DNA of 64,000 nt, from NCBI GenBank assembly GCA_039027855.1, contig JBCCJI010000014.1, forward strand, positions 36,713-100,712, written 5' to 3'. The stretch comes from Thermohalobaculum sp039027855 (GTDB lineage Bacteria; Pseudomonadota; Alphaproteobacteria; Rhodobacterales; Rhodobacteraceae). Positions 1 to 8,662 of this stretch are shown piece after piece; the stretch's first letter is position 1; every line of letters starts with the position of its first letter. The position numbers and the translations under genes are program-made. The notes under the pieces were generated by a model. It had not been told where the DNA came from, ran no database searches, and was given only the letters and a program-made list of their open reading frames with translations.

Positions 1-353
1 CTTGATAACGCGTCGGCGAAGGATCGTCGCCTGTGCAAAGCCCTGCCCTGCACCGCCGTGACCGCCGTGGCGGGCAAGCCGCAGTGCGGGGCACCGGGCC
101 AGACGATGCCGGCGGATCAAAGGTGGCGCAGAGCAGGGCGCCGGCACGCCCGCCCTTGGACCGCGCACACGTCGTCGATCACGCTGGATCAGAGGTCCCT
201 CGGCGGCGCGTTCCCGCTAAAGGACGCCGGAAAAAAGTCTCCGCAAACCGCCGGCCGATCCCAGGCGACCCCATGAGATGACCCCATGAGATCTCGGGCG
301 ACCGGGCACCCATGCAGCACGCATCGCGGCGACCAGCCGCGATACCGTTAAGC
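1..353. other. Left-edge stretch without a recognisable gene
   Basis: Short open frames exist here but their translations are arginine/proline-rich and resemble no family I know. No terminator or promoter stands out. A substrate-binding (BMP-type) gene that usually accompanies the neighbouring ABC transporter is not present in this stretch. Confidence 0.5.
267..292. repeat. 13-bp perfect tandem duplication
   Basis: The unit GACCCCATGAGAT occurs twice back to back (267-279 and 280-292). It lies in apparently non-coding sequence and looks like a replication-slippage duplication. Confidence 0.8.
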
Positions 354-1265
354 TCAGCGGCTGGCGTAGAAGGCGCGGCCGATCGAGGCGGGGGCGTTGG
401 CGCGGGCGATGGCGGGGTTAATGCTGATCAGCACCAGCGCCGCGATGGTAGCGAGATAGGGCACGGCGGCCAGCGCCTGGCTCGGCAATGGCAGGCCAAA
501 GCTCTGGCCGTAGAACTGCAGCTGGGTAAAGGCCGCGAACAGAAAGGCGCCCAGCACCAACCGCTCGGGCTTCCAGGTGGCGAAAACCACCAGCGCCACG
601 GCGATCCAGCCCCGCCCGGCAGTCATGTTCTCCCCCCACATGGGCGTGTAGGCGAGGCTCAGATAACCACCGGCAACGCCCGCCATCGCGCCGCCAAACA
701 GCACCGCCAGGCTGCGGATCAGCACGACCCGCAGGCCCATCGCATGCGCCGCCTCCGGGCTGTCGCCCACCGCCCGCAGCCAGAGGCCGAGGCGCGAGAA
801 GCGCAGCAGCACGAACAGCGCCACGGCCAGCGCCAAGGCCGCGTAGACCAGCGGGTCCTGCCCGAAAAGGATGCGCCCGATCGGGCCTGCGGTCGACAGC
901 CCCGGGATGTGGATCGGCGATGGCGGCGTCACCGTCTCTCCCACATAGCCCTGCCCGAACAGGCCCGAAGCACCGATGCCGAAAATCGTGAGCGCGAGAC
1001 CCGTGGCCGCCTGGTTCGCCAGCATCAGCACCGAGACCACGACGAACACCACGGCCAGCGCCATGCCGGCCAGCGCCCCCGCGACGATCCCGATGTACGG
1101 ATTGCCGGTTGTGAGCGCCGCGGCAAAGGCGGTGACAGCGCCCACGAGCATCATGCCTTCCACACCGAGGTTTAGAACCCCGGTCCGCTCGGCCACCAGC
1201 TCGCCGAGGCCGGCAAAAAGGAAGGGCGTCGTGGCCACCAGGACCGAGGCGACGAAGGCTTCCAT
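354..1265 (-). CDS. ABC transporter permease, nucleoside/purine type (YufQ-like)
   Basis: A 303-residue integral membrane protein with about eight to ten hydrophobic segments, of the branched-chain/ribose-type permease superfamily (BPD_transp_2). The early motif with LGELVAERTGVLNLGVEGMM is the hallmark of the nucleoside (BMP-family) permeases. It would form the inner-membrane channel with the second permease just upstream. Its ATG overlaps the TGA of that permease by one base (TGATG), so the two are translationally coupled. Substrate is inferred from the family and from the phosphoribosyltransferase in the same operon: probably purine nucleosides or bases. Confidence 0.9.
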   Translation of the reverse strand: MEAFVASVLVATTPFLFAGLGELVAERTGVLNLGVEGMMLVGAVTAFAAALTTGNPYIGIVAGALAGMALAVVFVVVSVLMLANQAATGLALTIFGIGASGLFGQGYVGETVTPPSPIHIPGLSTAGPIGRILFGQDPLVYAALALAVALFVLLRFSRLGLWLRAVGDSPEAAHAMGLRVVLIRSLAVLFGGAMAGVAGGYLSLAYTPMWGENMTAGRGWIAVALVVFATWKPERLVLGAFLFAAFTQLQFYGQSFGLPLPSQALAAVPYLATIAALVLISINPAIARANAPASIGRAFYASR

Positions 1266-2377
1266 CAGCCATCCTCCGTTGCGGCGGTGCCGGCGTTCGG
1301 CGTTGCGACCGCTGGGCTTGGCGTCCAGCGGATCCGGTAGCGCGTCAGCGTATCAGCGGCGAGCAGGAAGAAGAGCAGCAGGCCCTGGAACAACGCCGTG
1401 ACGTTCTTCGGCATATTCAGCATGATCTGCGCGTTCTCACCGCCGATGAAACTGAGCGCGAGGAGCGTCGCACCGATCAGCGCACCGGCCGGGTTCAACC
1501 GCCCGAGAAAGGCGACGATGATGGCGGTGAAGCCGTACTCGGCCGAAATCTCGGGCTGCAATTGGCTGACGGTGGCCGACACTTCGATCGCCCCAGCCAG
1601 CCCTGCGAGCCCGCCCGAGAGCATCAGCGCAAACCAGATCGAACGGTTGCGCTCGAAACCGGCAAAGGCACCGGCCCGCGGCTCGGCACCCAGCACGCGG
1701 AGCGCATAGCCCTGGCGCATGCGCGCCAGCATAAGCCCCAGGCCAAGCGCCACGGGGACCGCGATCAGCAGGCCGGCATGCAGCCGCGTGCCCGGCATCA
1801 GCACCGGCATGATGAAGGCATCGGGGAAATCGCGCGATTGCGGAAAGCCGAAACCCGCCGGATCGCGCAGCGGCCCGCGCACCGCCCAGTCGAGCATCAG
1901 CGCCGCCACATAGGTGAGCATCAGCGTCACCAGGATCTCGTTGGTGCCGAACCGCGTGCGCAGGAAGGCCGGGATCGCCGCCCAGGCCATGCCGGCCAGC
2001 GTGCCGACGATCAGATACATCGCCAGCCAATGGAGACCGGTCAGCTCACCCGGAAACTGCAGGGCCATTGCCCCGGCGATCAGCGCGCCGAAGGTGTATT
2101 GCCCGGCCGCGCCGATATTCCACACATTGGCGCGAAAGCCGACGGCGAGCCCCGCGCCCATCAGCGCAAGCGGCACCATCTTCACCACCACCTCGGCGCG
2201 GGTATAGGCATCGGTGAGCGGCGAGACGAAATAGACGTAGAGCGCCTCGAGCGGGGGACGGCCGAGCAAGCCCATCATCACGGCGCCCGCGATCAGCGTC
2301 GCCGTCACCGCAGCGACCGGCGCCAGGATGAGCAGGGCGAGCGTCGGCTCGTTGCGGGGCTCAAGGCGCAGGCTCAT
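1265..2377 (-). CDS. ABC transporter permease, nucleoside/purine type (YufP-like)
   Basis: A 370-residue inner-membrane permease, second half of the transporter channel. An N-terminal membrane helix lies around residues 15-40, followed by a multi-spanning core; the motif GFRANVWNIGAAGQ near residue 80 is typical of YufP-type permeases, which are longer than their YufQ partners. The start ATG overlaps the ATPase stop codon by four bases (ATGA), supporting one operon in the order phosphoribosyltransferase, ATPase, this permease, second permease. Purine nucleoside specificity is inferred, not shown. Confidence 0.9.
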   Translation of the reverse strand: MSLRLEPRNEPTLALLILAPVAAVTATLIAGAVMMGLLGRPPLEALYVYFVSPLTDAYTRAEVVVKMVPLALMGAGLAVGFRANVWNIGAAGQYTFGALIAGAMALQFPGELTGLHWLAMYLIVGTLAGMAWAAIPAFLRTRFGTNEILVTLMLTYVAALMLDWAVRGPLRDPAGFGFPQSRDFPDAFIMPVLMPGTRLHAGLLIAVPVALGLGLMLARMRQGYALRVLGAEPRAGAFAGFERNRSIWFALMLSGGLAGLAGAIEVSATVSQLQPEISAEYGFTAIIVAFLGRLNPAGALIGATLLALSFIGGENAQIMLNMPKNVTALFQGLLLFFLLAADTLTRYRIRWTPSPAVATPNAGTAATEDG

Positions 2378-4023
2378 GCCGCGGCCCCGGGATGGCCGGG
2401 GGCTCGGCCCGCCTTGGCAGTCTGTTCGCCAGCTTCACCGGCATCGGGATCGCCATCGGGGAATGCGTCCGCAGGCTCACCTGGGGCGGGCGGTACCTCG
2501 ACCTTCTGTCCCGCCATCATCAGGCCGATGAGGCGAGCATCGAGGCGGGCGGTCTCGCGCGCTGTGCTCAGGCGGCCGCGATACATAACCGCGATCCGGT
2601 CCGACAGCGCGAAAAGCTCGTCGAGATCCTGGCTGATGATCAGCACCCCCGCCCCGTCGGCGGCAAGATCGACCAGCGCCTGGCGGATGCGCGCGGCCGC
2701 CGCCGCATCCACGCCCCAGGTCGGCTGATCGACGACCAACAGGCGGGGTTTGCGCAGGATCTCGCGGCCCATGATGAATTTCTGCAGGTTGCCGCCCGAG
2801 AGGCTCGCCGCCACCGGTTTCTCGGTCGAGGCGCGCACGTCGAACGCCTCGCGCACCCGGTCGACCCAGGCGCGCGCGCCGGCCATGTTGAGAAACCCGC
2901 CACGGGTCATGCGCGCCTCGCCATGGTGGCTCAGCATCAGGTTCTCATCGAGACCCATGGCCGGCACGGTCGCGTGGTGGCTACGATCCTCGGGCACAAA
3001 GGCTGCCCCGAGGCGGCGGCGCGAGGCCGGGTCGCGATGGGCCGCGCGCTTCTGGTTGATCTCGATCGCGCCCTTTAACAGCGGCAGGCGGATCTCGCCG
3101 GTCAGTGCGCGGACCAGCTCGTTCTGACCCTCGCCCGCGACACCGGCGATGCCGACGATCTCGTGGCTTTTGACCTCGAGATAGATGTTGCGGAGCTTGC
3201 GCCCGCCGGTCTGCTTTTCGCTGAGGGTGAGCGCGCGCAGGCGGAGGCGCGTCTTGGGCTCACCATCCGGTTTTGGCGGGCGGGCGACAGCCGCGATCTT
3301 ATCGCCCACCATCATCTCGGCAATGTCGCCCGCCGGTGTGACGGCCGGGTCGCAATGGCCGACGAGCCGCCCGCGTCGCAGCACGGTGGCCCGCTGGCAA
3401 AGCGCTGTCACCTCGGCCAGGCGATGGGTAATGTAGAGGAGCGCACAGCCCTTGTCGGACAGCCGGCGCACCGCCTCGAACAGGGTGTCGGCCTCCTGCG
3501 GGGTCAGCACGGAGGTGGGTTCGTCGAGGATCAACAGGCGCGGGTTCTGCAGCAGGCAGCGCACCACCTCGACCCGCTGGCGTTGCCCGGCCGAAAGGCT
3601 GTGCACCCGGCGGTCGGGGTCGAGCGGCAGACCGACCTCGCGCGAGATCTGGTCGATCTTCTCCGCCAACCCGCCAAGCGAGAGGTGCGGCAGCGCGATG
3701 GCGATGTTTTCGGTAACGCTCAACGCATCGAACAGCGAGAAATGCTGAAACACCATGCCGATACCGGTGGCCCGCGCTTCGGCCGGGCTCGACAGCCGGG
3801 CGGGCGCGCCCTGCCAGCGGATCACACCCGCATCGGGTGCCAGCAGCCCATAGAGCGTCTTGACCAGTGTCGATTTGCCGGCGCCGTTCTCGCCCACCAG
3901 CGCGTGGCGCTCTCCGGGCATCAGGCTTAGCGAGACGGCATCGAGCGCGGTGAAATCACCAAAGCGCTTGGTCAGGCCCTCAACCTCAAGCAGCGGGACA
4001 GCCGTCGGCACAGCGGCGCTCAC
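2374..4023 (-). CDS. ABC transporter ATP-binding protein with two ATPase domains
   Basis: About 549 residues with two ABC domains in tandem, as in sugar/nucleoside importers (YufO, RbsA type). The first domain has Walker A GENGAGKS, signature LSAGQRQR and Walker B LLILDEPTS; the second has a degenerate Walker A (GVAGEGQNE), signature LSGGNLQK and Walker B LLVVDQPTW. The reading frame stays open upstream, but that part overlaps the phosphoribosyltransferase gene; I chose GTG at 4023, six bases past that gene's stop, where the protein begins just before the conserved LLEVEGLTKRFG. It would energise the two permeases encoded next. Confidence 0.92.
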   Translation of the reverse strand: MSAAVPTAVPLLEVEGLTKRFGDFTALDAVSLSLMPGERHALVGENGAGKSTLVKTLYGLLAPDAGVIRWQGAPARLSSPAEARATGIGMVFQHFSLFDALSVTENIAIALPHLSLGGLAEKIDQISREVGLPLDPDRRVHSLSAGQRQRVEVVRCLLQNPRLLILDEPTSVLTPQEADTLFEAVRRLSDKGCALLYITHRLAEVTALCQRATVLRRGRLVGHCDPAVTPAGDIAEMMVGDKIAAVARPPKPDGEPKTRLRLRALTLSEKQTGGRKLRNIYLEVKSHEIVGIAGVAGEGQNELVRALTGEIRLPLLKGAIEINQKRAAHRDPASRRRLGAAFVPEDRSHHATVPAMGLDENLMLSHHGEARMTRGGFLNMAGARAWVDRVREAFDVRASTEKPVAASLSGGNLQKFIMGREILRKPRLLVVDQPTWGVDAAAAARIRQALVDLAADGAGVLIISQDLDELFALSDRIAVMYRGRLSTARETARLDARLIGLMMAGQKVEVPPAPGEPADAFPDGDPDAGEAGEQTAKAGRAPGHPGAAA

Positions 4024-4028
4024 AGATC

Positions 4029-4535
4029 TCAGCCCCGGCCGCGCAGGGGATCGACGTATTGCAGCGCCATGTCCCAGGGGAAGAAGATCCAGGTGTCCTG
4101 GCTGACCTCGGTGACGTAGGTGTCGACCTCGGGCGCGCCGCGCGGCTTGGCGTAGATCGTCGCGAAATGGGCCTTGGGCAGGTGCTCGCGGATCAGCCGT
4201 AGTGTGCGACCGGTATCGGCCAGATCGTCGACCACCAGCACACCCGTACCGTCGCCCACATGGGACGGATCGGGCGTTTTGAGCAACCGCGCCTGCCCCT
4301 GGGTCTGATGGTCGTAGGACTTGACGCCGACGGTGTCGACGACGCGCACGTCCAGCTCGCGCGCCACGATGCAGGCCGGCACCATGCCGCCGCGGGTGAT
4401 CGCCACCACCGCCCGCCAGGCGCCCTCGGCGCCAGGACCGCGGCCGGACAGTCGCCAGGCGAGCGCACGGCTGTCGCGGTGCATCTGCTCCCACGACACG
4501 TGAAAACCCTTCTCGTAGGGAAGCCTCTCGTCCAT
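4029..4535 (-). CDS. gpt: Xanthine/guanine phosphoribosyltransferase
   Basis: A 168-residue purine salvage enzyme that transfers phosphoribosyl from PRPP to xanthine or guanine. The PRPP-binding loop is VLVVDDLADTGRT, and ITRGGMVPA gives the upstream phosphate-binding loop. The open frame extends 36 codons further upstream, but the chosen ATG gives MDERLPYEKGF, which matches the usual beginning and length (E. coli Gpt has 152 residues). Only five bases separate it from the ATPase start, so uptake of purines and their conversion to nucleotides appear to be co-expressed. Confidence 0.88.
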   Translation of the reverse strand: MDERLPYEKGFHVSWEQMHRDSRALAWRLSGRGPGAEGAWRAVVAITRGGMVPACIVARELDVRVVDTVGVKSYDHQTQGQARLLKTPDPSHVGDGTGVLVVDDLADTGRTLRLIREHLPKAHFATIYAKPRGAPEVDTYVTEVSQDTWIFFPWDMALQYVDPLRGRG

Positions 4536-4703
4536 CACGCGCCCATTCGGCCGGCTGCTACCCCTTCGCTCATAGACCAAACCGACCCGCGTCTCAAAGA
4601 GGTCACTCGCCTTGTCGTGAAAAGCAATGGACGGCAGGGGCACGATTGCTGCAGCGCAACCACAGGGGCCTTGGCGCTGTCCCTGACGGCTAACGAGGGA
4701 GGG

Positions 4704-5342
4704 TCAGGCAGCCGCCGTTGCGCCGACGGTTTCCGCAAGCTCCGCGGCGAGGGCCGCGATCTCCTCGGCGGCGCGTGCGGCACGGGGTACTTCACCCGCC
4801 CCGCGACCGGTCATAAACGCCTCGGCAAAGGCCGACCGGGCGCCGATACGGGTGGCGAGAACCGGGGCGCCGAGCGCGCGCGCCTCGGCCATCGCCGCCT
4901 CGGCCACCCGGCCGCGCGGGGGTACACGGTTCATCACGATGGCATGCGGGATGCCGATGTCGTTCAGATGGTCGAGCGTCGCCCGCGTCGCCCAGACATC
5001 CGCGGCCGAGGGCTGACAGGGGACCAGCGCGAAATCGGCGGCGCGCATGGCCGACCGGCCCAGGCTGTCGGCCGATCCCGGCGCATCGACAAAGGTCCAA
5101 TCCGCGCCCCTGGCCGCGTCGTTGATATCGGACCGTGCCCGCCATTCGGCGCTTTCGATCACGTCGATGGGCGGCAGACCCGAGGGGCGCGCCCGCGACC
5201 AGTCGAGCGTTGAGCGCTGGGGATCGAGATCGAGCAGGCGCACGCGGCGCCCCTGCCCTGCCATGGCGGCGGCAAGCGAGGTCAGCAGCGTCGTCTTGCC
5301 CGCGCCGCCCTTTTGCTGGGTCAGCAGGATCACATGGCCCAT
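4704..5342 (-). CDS. ParA/MinD-family ATPase (orphan)
   Basis: A 212-residue deviant-Walker ATPase. The N-terminus carries the signature KGGAGKTT (residues 11-18), followed by the conserved LLDLDPQRS and FVDAPGSAD motifs that coordinate nucleotide and magnesium. Such proteins position plasmids, chromosomes or protein complexes. There is no parB gene or obvious parS-like repeat array beside it, and its length fits small ParA-like proteins of Rhodobacterales chromosomes rather than a full Soj. It is separated from gpt by 168 bases. Cargo unknown. Confidence 0.85.
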   Translation of the reverse strand: MGHVILLTQQKGGAGKTTLLTSLAAAMAGQGRRVRLLDLDPQRSTLDWSRARPSGLPPIDVIESAEWRARSDINDAARGADWTFVDAPGSADSLGRSAMRAADFALVPCQPSAADVWATRATLDHLNDIGIPHAIVMNRVPPRGRVAEAAMAEARALGAPVLATRIGARSAFAEAFMTGRGAGEVPRAARAAEEIAALAAELAETVGATAAA

Positions 5343-5379
5343 CGCCGCGCCCTCCCTGTGTTCTCGATTCCTATGACAC

Positions 5380-5421
5380 TACAGGAAGGGGCCTACGGCG
5401 CCTAGGCCCCTATATCCTGTA
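5380..5421. terminator. Long interrupted inverted repeat, possible terminator or operator
   Basis: Outer arms TACAGGA (5380-5386) and TCCTGTA (5415-5421) and inner arms AGGGGCCTA (5387-5395) and TAGGCCCCT (5403-5411) enclose a 7-base loop; only three unpaired bases (ATA) break the 3' side. It lies between the end of the RND gene and the start of the ParA-like gene, both on the minus strand. No run of T follows, so terminator function is uncertain; an operator for the ParA-like gene is possible. Confidence 0.55.
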
Positions 5422-5456
5422 TTCGACCATTGGCGACAGCCGCTCATCGGCGCCTC

Positions 5457-5492
5457 AGTCACTCCGCCGGCATGAGTCACTCCGCCGGCATG
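5457..5492. repeat. 18-bp tandem duplication spanning the RND pump stop codon
   Basis: The unit AGTCACTCCGCCGGCATG is repeated exactly at 5457-5474 and 5475-5492. The second copy encodes the last residues MPAE and stop of the RND protein; the first is a non-coding duplicate of the same end. Confidence 0.85.
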
Positions 5493-8400
5493 GTCTCCTC
5501 GCCGCGGCCCGTCAGGCGGCGGAGGGTGGCGCCGATCCAGCGGGCCAGCACGTAGAAGGTCGGCGTGAAGATCAAGCCGAAGACCAGCACCCCCAGCATG
5601 CCGTAGAACACCGTGGTGCCGAGCGAGATCCGCATCTCGGCCCCCGGCCCCGTCGCGATCAGCAGTGGCACGACACCCAGGATGAAGCTGAGCGAGGTCA
5701 TCAGGATCGGCCGGAGCCGAAGGCGCGCGGCCTCGATGGCGGCGGCGACCCGGTCACGGCCCTCCGCCTCGGACTGGCGGGCGACCTCGACGATCAGGAT
5801 CGCGTTCTTGGCCGCCAGACCGACGAGCACGACAAGACCCACCTGGGCGAGGATGTCGTTGGACAGGCCGCTCCAGATGATGCCCTGCATCGCCGACAGG
5901 ATGCACATCGGCACGATCAGGATGATCGCCAAGGGCAGCAGCCAGCTCTCGTATTGCGCGGCGAGCACCAGGAACACGCCGAGCACCGCGAGCGCGAAGA
6001 TGAAGCCCGTGCCCCCTTCCGCCAGTTTCTCCTGCAGCGCGAGCTCGGTCCATTCATATTGCATGCCGGATGGCAGCGTGGCATCCGCCGTCGCCTCGAT
6101 CCGCGCGATGGCCTCTCCGGTCGAGACACCGGGCATCTGCCCGCCCTGCACGGCGGCCGCGTTGAAGAGGTTGTAGCGGGCGACGCGGTACGGGCCGGTG
6201 TCGTCCCGGAACGTCGCGACAGAGCCGATGGGCGCCATCTCCCCCGATGACGAGCGCGTGCGCAGATTGGCGATGTCGCCGGGATCGTCGCGGAACTGCC
6301 CGTCGGCTTGCACCGTCACGCGGTAGGTCTGGCCGATGAAGTTGAAATCATTGACATAGGCCGAGCCGAGATACCCCTCCAGCGTCTCGTTCACCTGGGC
6401 CGCCGTCACGCCGATCATCTCGGATTTCACCCGGTCGATATCGGCAAAGATGCGCGGCGTCTTGGTGTTGAACAGGGTGAAGGCGCCGGCGATGCCCTCG
6501 GTCTGGTTGGCGGCGCCCGACATGGCGTTGGCCGCATCCTCCAGCGCCGCGAGCCCGCGCCCGTTGACATCCTGCACATAGATCTTCCAGCCGCCGGTCG
6601 TGCTGACACCGCGCACCGGCGGCGGGGCGATCAGGAAGACGATGGCCTCGGGGATGGCGCCAAACAGCTGGCCCTGCAGTTCGCCCTGCACCCGCGACGC
6701 CGGGTAGCCGTTCTCCGCGCGCCAGGCGAAATCTTTCATCGGCACGAAGATCACCGCGCTGTCGGGTGCATTGGTGAAGGTCGCCCCGTTGAGGCCGACT
6801 ATGGGCACGGTATTGGCGACCGCCGGGTGCTGCAGGATCACGTCCGAGGCCTTGCGCGCCACCGCATCGGTGCGCGATAGGGCCGAGCCCGGGGCAAGCT
6901 GCACGACCGTGATCAGATAGCCCTGGTCCTGATCGGGGATGAAGCCCGTGGGCGCTGCGTTAAAGCGGTCGACGGCCAGGAAGATCAGCCCGCCATAGAT
7001 CACCATCATGACCACGCCCACGCGCAGGATCTGCCGGATCGCCCCGGCATAGGCCGCCTCGAGCCTGCCGAAGACGGCGTTGAAGCCCCGGCTGAACAAA
7101 CGGACGGGATAGCCCACTGCCCCCATCACGCCGCCACTGCCGGTCTCGTCAGGCGCGCGCATCAGCAGTGCCGCGAGCGCTGGCGACAGCGTCAGCGAGA
7201 CCAGTGTCGAGATCGCGGTGGAGGCCGCGATGGTCAGGGCGAACTGCTCGAAGAACTGCCCGGTGATGCCGGTGACGCTGGCCACCGGCACGAAGACCGC
7301 CAGCATCACGAGAGAGGTGGCGATGAGCGCGCCCGCGACCTCGGTCATCGTCAGGCGCACGGCGTCGCGCGGGGCCATGCCCTCGCGAAGGTGCCGCTCG
7401 GTGTTCTCGACGACGACGATGGCGTCATCGACCACGATGCCGATGGCGAGCACCAGCCCGAAGAGCGAGAGCTGATTGAGCGAGAAGCCCAGCATCGCCA
7501 TCGCGGCGAAGGTGCCGACGAGACTGACCGGGATGGCGATCACCGGCACCAGCGCGGTGCGCCAGGACTGCAGGAAGATCAGGATCACGAGCGCCACCAG
7601 CACGGCGGCCTGCAACAGCGTGAGGTAGACCTCGTCGATGGAGGCCGCCACGAACTCGGTCGGGTTGTACACGATGGTGTATTCGAGCCCGGCTGGGAAA
7701 TCGGCGGCCAGTTCGTCCATCAAGGCGATGATCTCGGCCGCGGTGTCGAGCGCGTTGGACCCCGGGCGCTGGAACACGCCGATGGGCAGCGCCGTCGTGC
7801 TGTCGAGATAGCCGTTGATCGCATAGGACTGCGAACCAAGCTCGACCCGGCCGATATCGCCGACCCTGATCGTCCCGCCCTGATCGTCGGTGGCGACCAC
7901 GACGCTGGCAAAAGCCTCGGGGGCGACCAGCCGGCCGGCCGTGGTGACCTGCAGCTCATAGGCAGCCTGCTCGGCCACCGGCAGGCGGTTGATCACGCCG
8001 GAGGCAACCTCGGCGTTGTTCGCCTGGAGCGCGGCGACCACGTCGCCCACGGTCAGTCCGCGTGACGCCACACGTTGCGGATCGAGCCAGACGCGCATCG
8101 AATAGGCGCGCTCGGCAAAGACGGTCGCGGTGCCGACACCGTCGATACGGCGCAGACGGTCCACCACCTGCACATTGGCATAGTTCGAGATGTAGAGCTG
8201 ATCGCGCGACGCGTCGGGCGAGAACATGTGCACGACCATCATCAGATCGGGCGAGGATTTCTCCGTCGTAACACCCTGGCGGCGCACGCTTTCGGGCAGG
8301 CGCGGGTCGGCGGCGGCAACGCGGTTCTGCACCAGCACCTGCGCCTGGTCGATATCGGTGCCGAGATCGAAGGTCACCGACAGGCTGTAAGAGCCATCGC

Positions 8401-8659
8401 CGGTCGATTGCGAGGCCATATAGAGCATGCCCTCGACGCCGTTGATCTCCTCCTCGATCACGGCCCCCACGGTTTGTGCCACCGTCTCGGCCGAGGCGCC
8501 CGGGAAACTGGCGGTGACCGAGACCGAGGGCGGCGCGATCTCGGGATACTGCGTCACGGGCAGGTTGACGTAGGCGAGCCCGCCCGAGAGCAGCAGCAGG
8601 AGCGAGACGACCGTCGCGAAGATCGGGCGGTCGATGAAGAAATGGCTGAAGCGTCCCAT
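5477..8659 (-). CDS. RND multidrug efflux transporter, HAE1 (AcrB/MexB) family
   Basis: A 1060-residue inner-membrane pump of the hydrophobe/amphiphile efflux family, the usual length for AcrB homologues. The N-terminus FIDRPIFATVVSLLLLLSGG, the docking segment LPVTQYPEIAPPSV, and the proton-relay aspartate pair in GIVVDDAIVVVENTERHL are all present; the C-terminal half repeats the 12-helix arrangement, with AKNAILIVE in the second relay region. It would export drugs, solvents or bile-like compounds using the proton gradient. Three bases separate it from the membrane fusion protein gene upstream; no outer-membrane TolC gene is in the window. Confidence 0.95.
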   Translation of the reverse strand: MGRFSHFFIDRPIFATVVSLLLLLSGGLAYVNLPVTQYPEIAPPSVSVTASFPGASAETVAQTVGAVIEEEINGVEGMLYMASQSTGDGSYSLSVTFDLGTDIDQAQVLVQNRVAAADPRLPESVRRQGVTTEKSSPDLMMVVHMFSPDASRDQLYISNYANVQVVDRLRRIDGVGTATVFAERAYSMRVWLDPQRVASRGLTVGDVVAALQANNAEVASGVINRLPVAEQAAYELQVTTAGRLVAPEAFASVVVATDDQGGTIRVGDIGRVELGSQSYAINGYLDSTTALPIGVFQRPGSNALDTAAEIIALMDELAADFPAGLEYTIVYNPTEFVAASIDEVYLTLLQAAVLVALVILIFLQSWRTALVPVIAIPVSLVGTFAAMAMLGFSLNQLSLFGLVLAIGIVVDDAIVVVENTERHLREGMAPRDAVRLTMTEVAGALIATSLVMLAVFVPVASVTGITGQFFEQFALTIAASTAISTLVSLTLSPALAALLMRAPDETGSGGVMGAVGYPVRLFSRGFNAVFGRLEAAYAGAIRQILRVGVVMMVIYGGLIFLAVDRFNAAPTGFIPDQDQGYLITVVQLAPGSALSRTDAVARKASDVILQHPAVANTVPIVGLNGATFTNAPDSAVIFVPMKDFAWRAENGYPASRVQGELQGQLFGAIPEAIVFLIAPPPVRGVSTTGGWKIYVQDVNGRGLAALEDAANAMSGAANQTEGIAGAFTLFNTKTPRIFADIDRVKSEMIGVTAAQVNETLEGYLGSAYVNDFNFIGQTYRVTVQADGQFRDDPGDIANLRTRSSSGEMAPIGSVATFRDDTGPYRVARYNLFNAAAVQGGQMPGVSTGEAIARIEATADATLPSGMQYEWTELALQEKLAEGGTGFIFALAVLGVFLVLAAQYESWLLPLAIILIVPMCILSAMQGIIWSGLSNDILAQVGLVVLVGLAAKNAILIVEVARQSEAEGRDRVAAAIEAARLRLRPILMTSLSFILGVVPLLIATGPGAEMRISLGTTVFYGMLGVLVFGLIFTPTFYVLARWIGATLRRLTGRGEETMPAE

Positions 8660-8662
8660 GGA

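Noticed and set aside
4024..4494. 706-residue form of the ABC ATPase
   Set aside because: The additional 157 residues overlap the phosphoribosyltransferase gene in another frame and are Arg/Ala-rich.
4536..4643. Longer N-terminus of the phosphoribosyltransferase (204 residues)
   Set aside because: The extra 36 residues do not resemble the family and the shorter form has the expected start and length.
4704..5342. Plasmid or chromosome partition locus (parABS)
   Set aside because: Only the ParA-like ATPase is present; no ParB or parS-like sites are adjacent.
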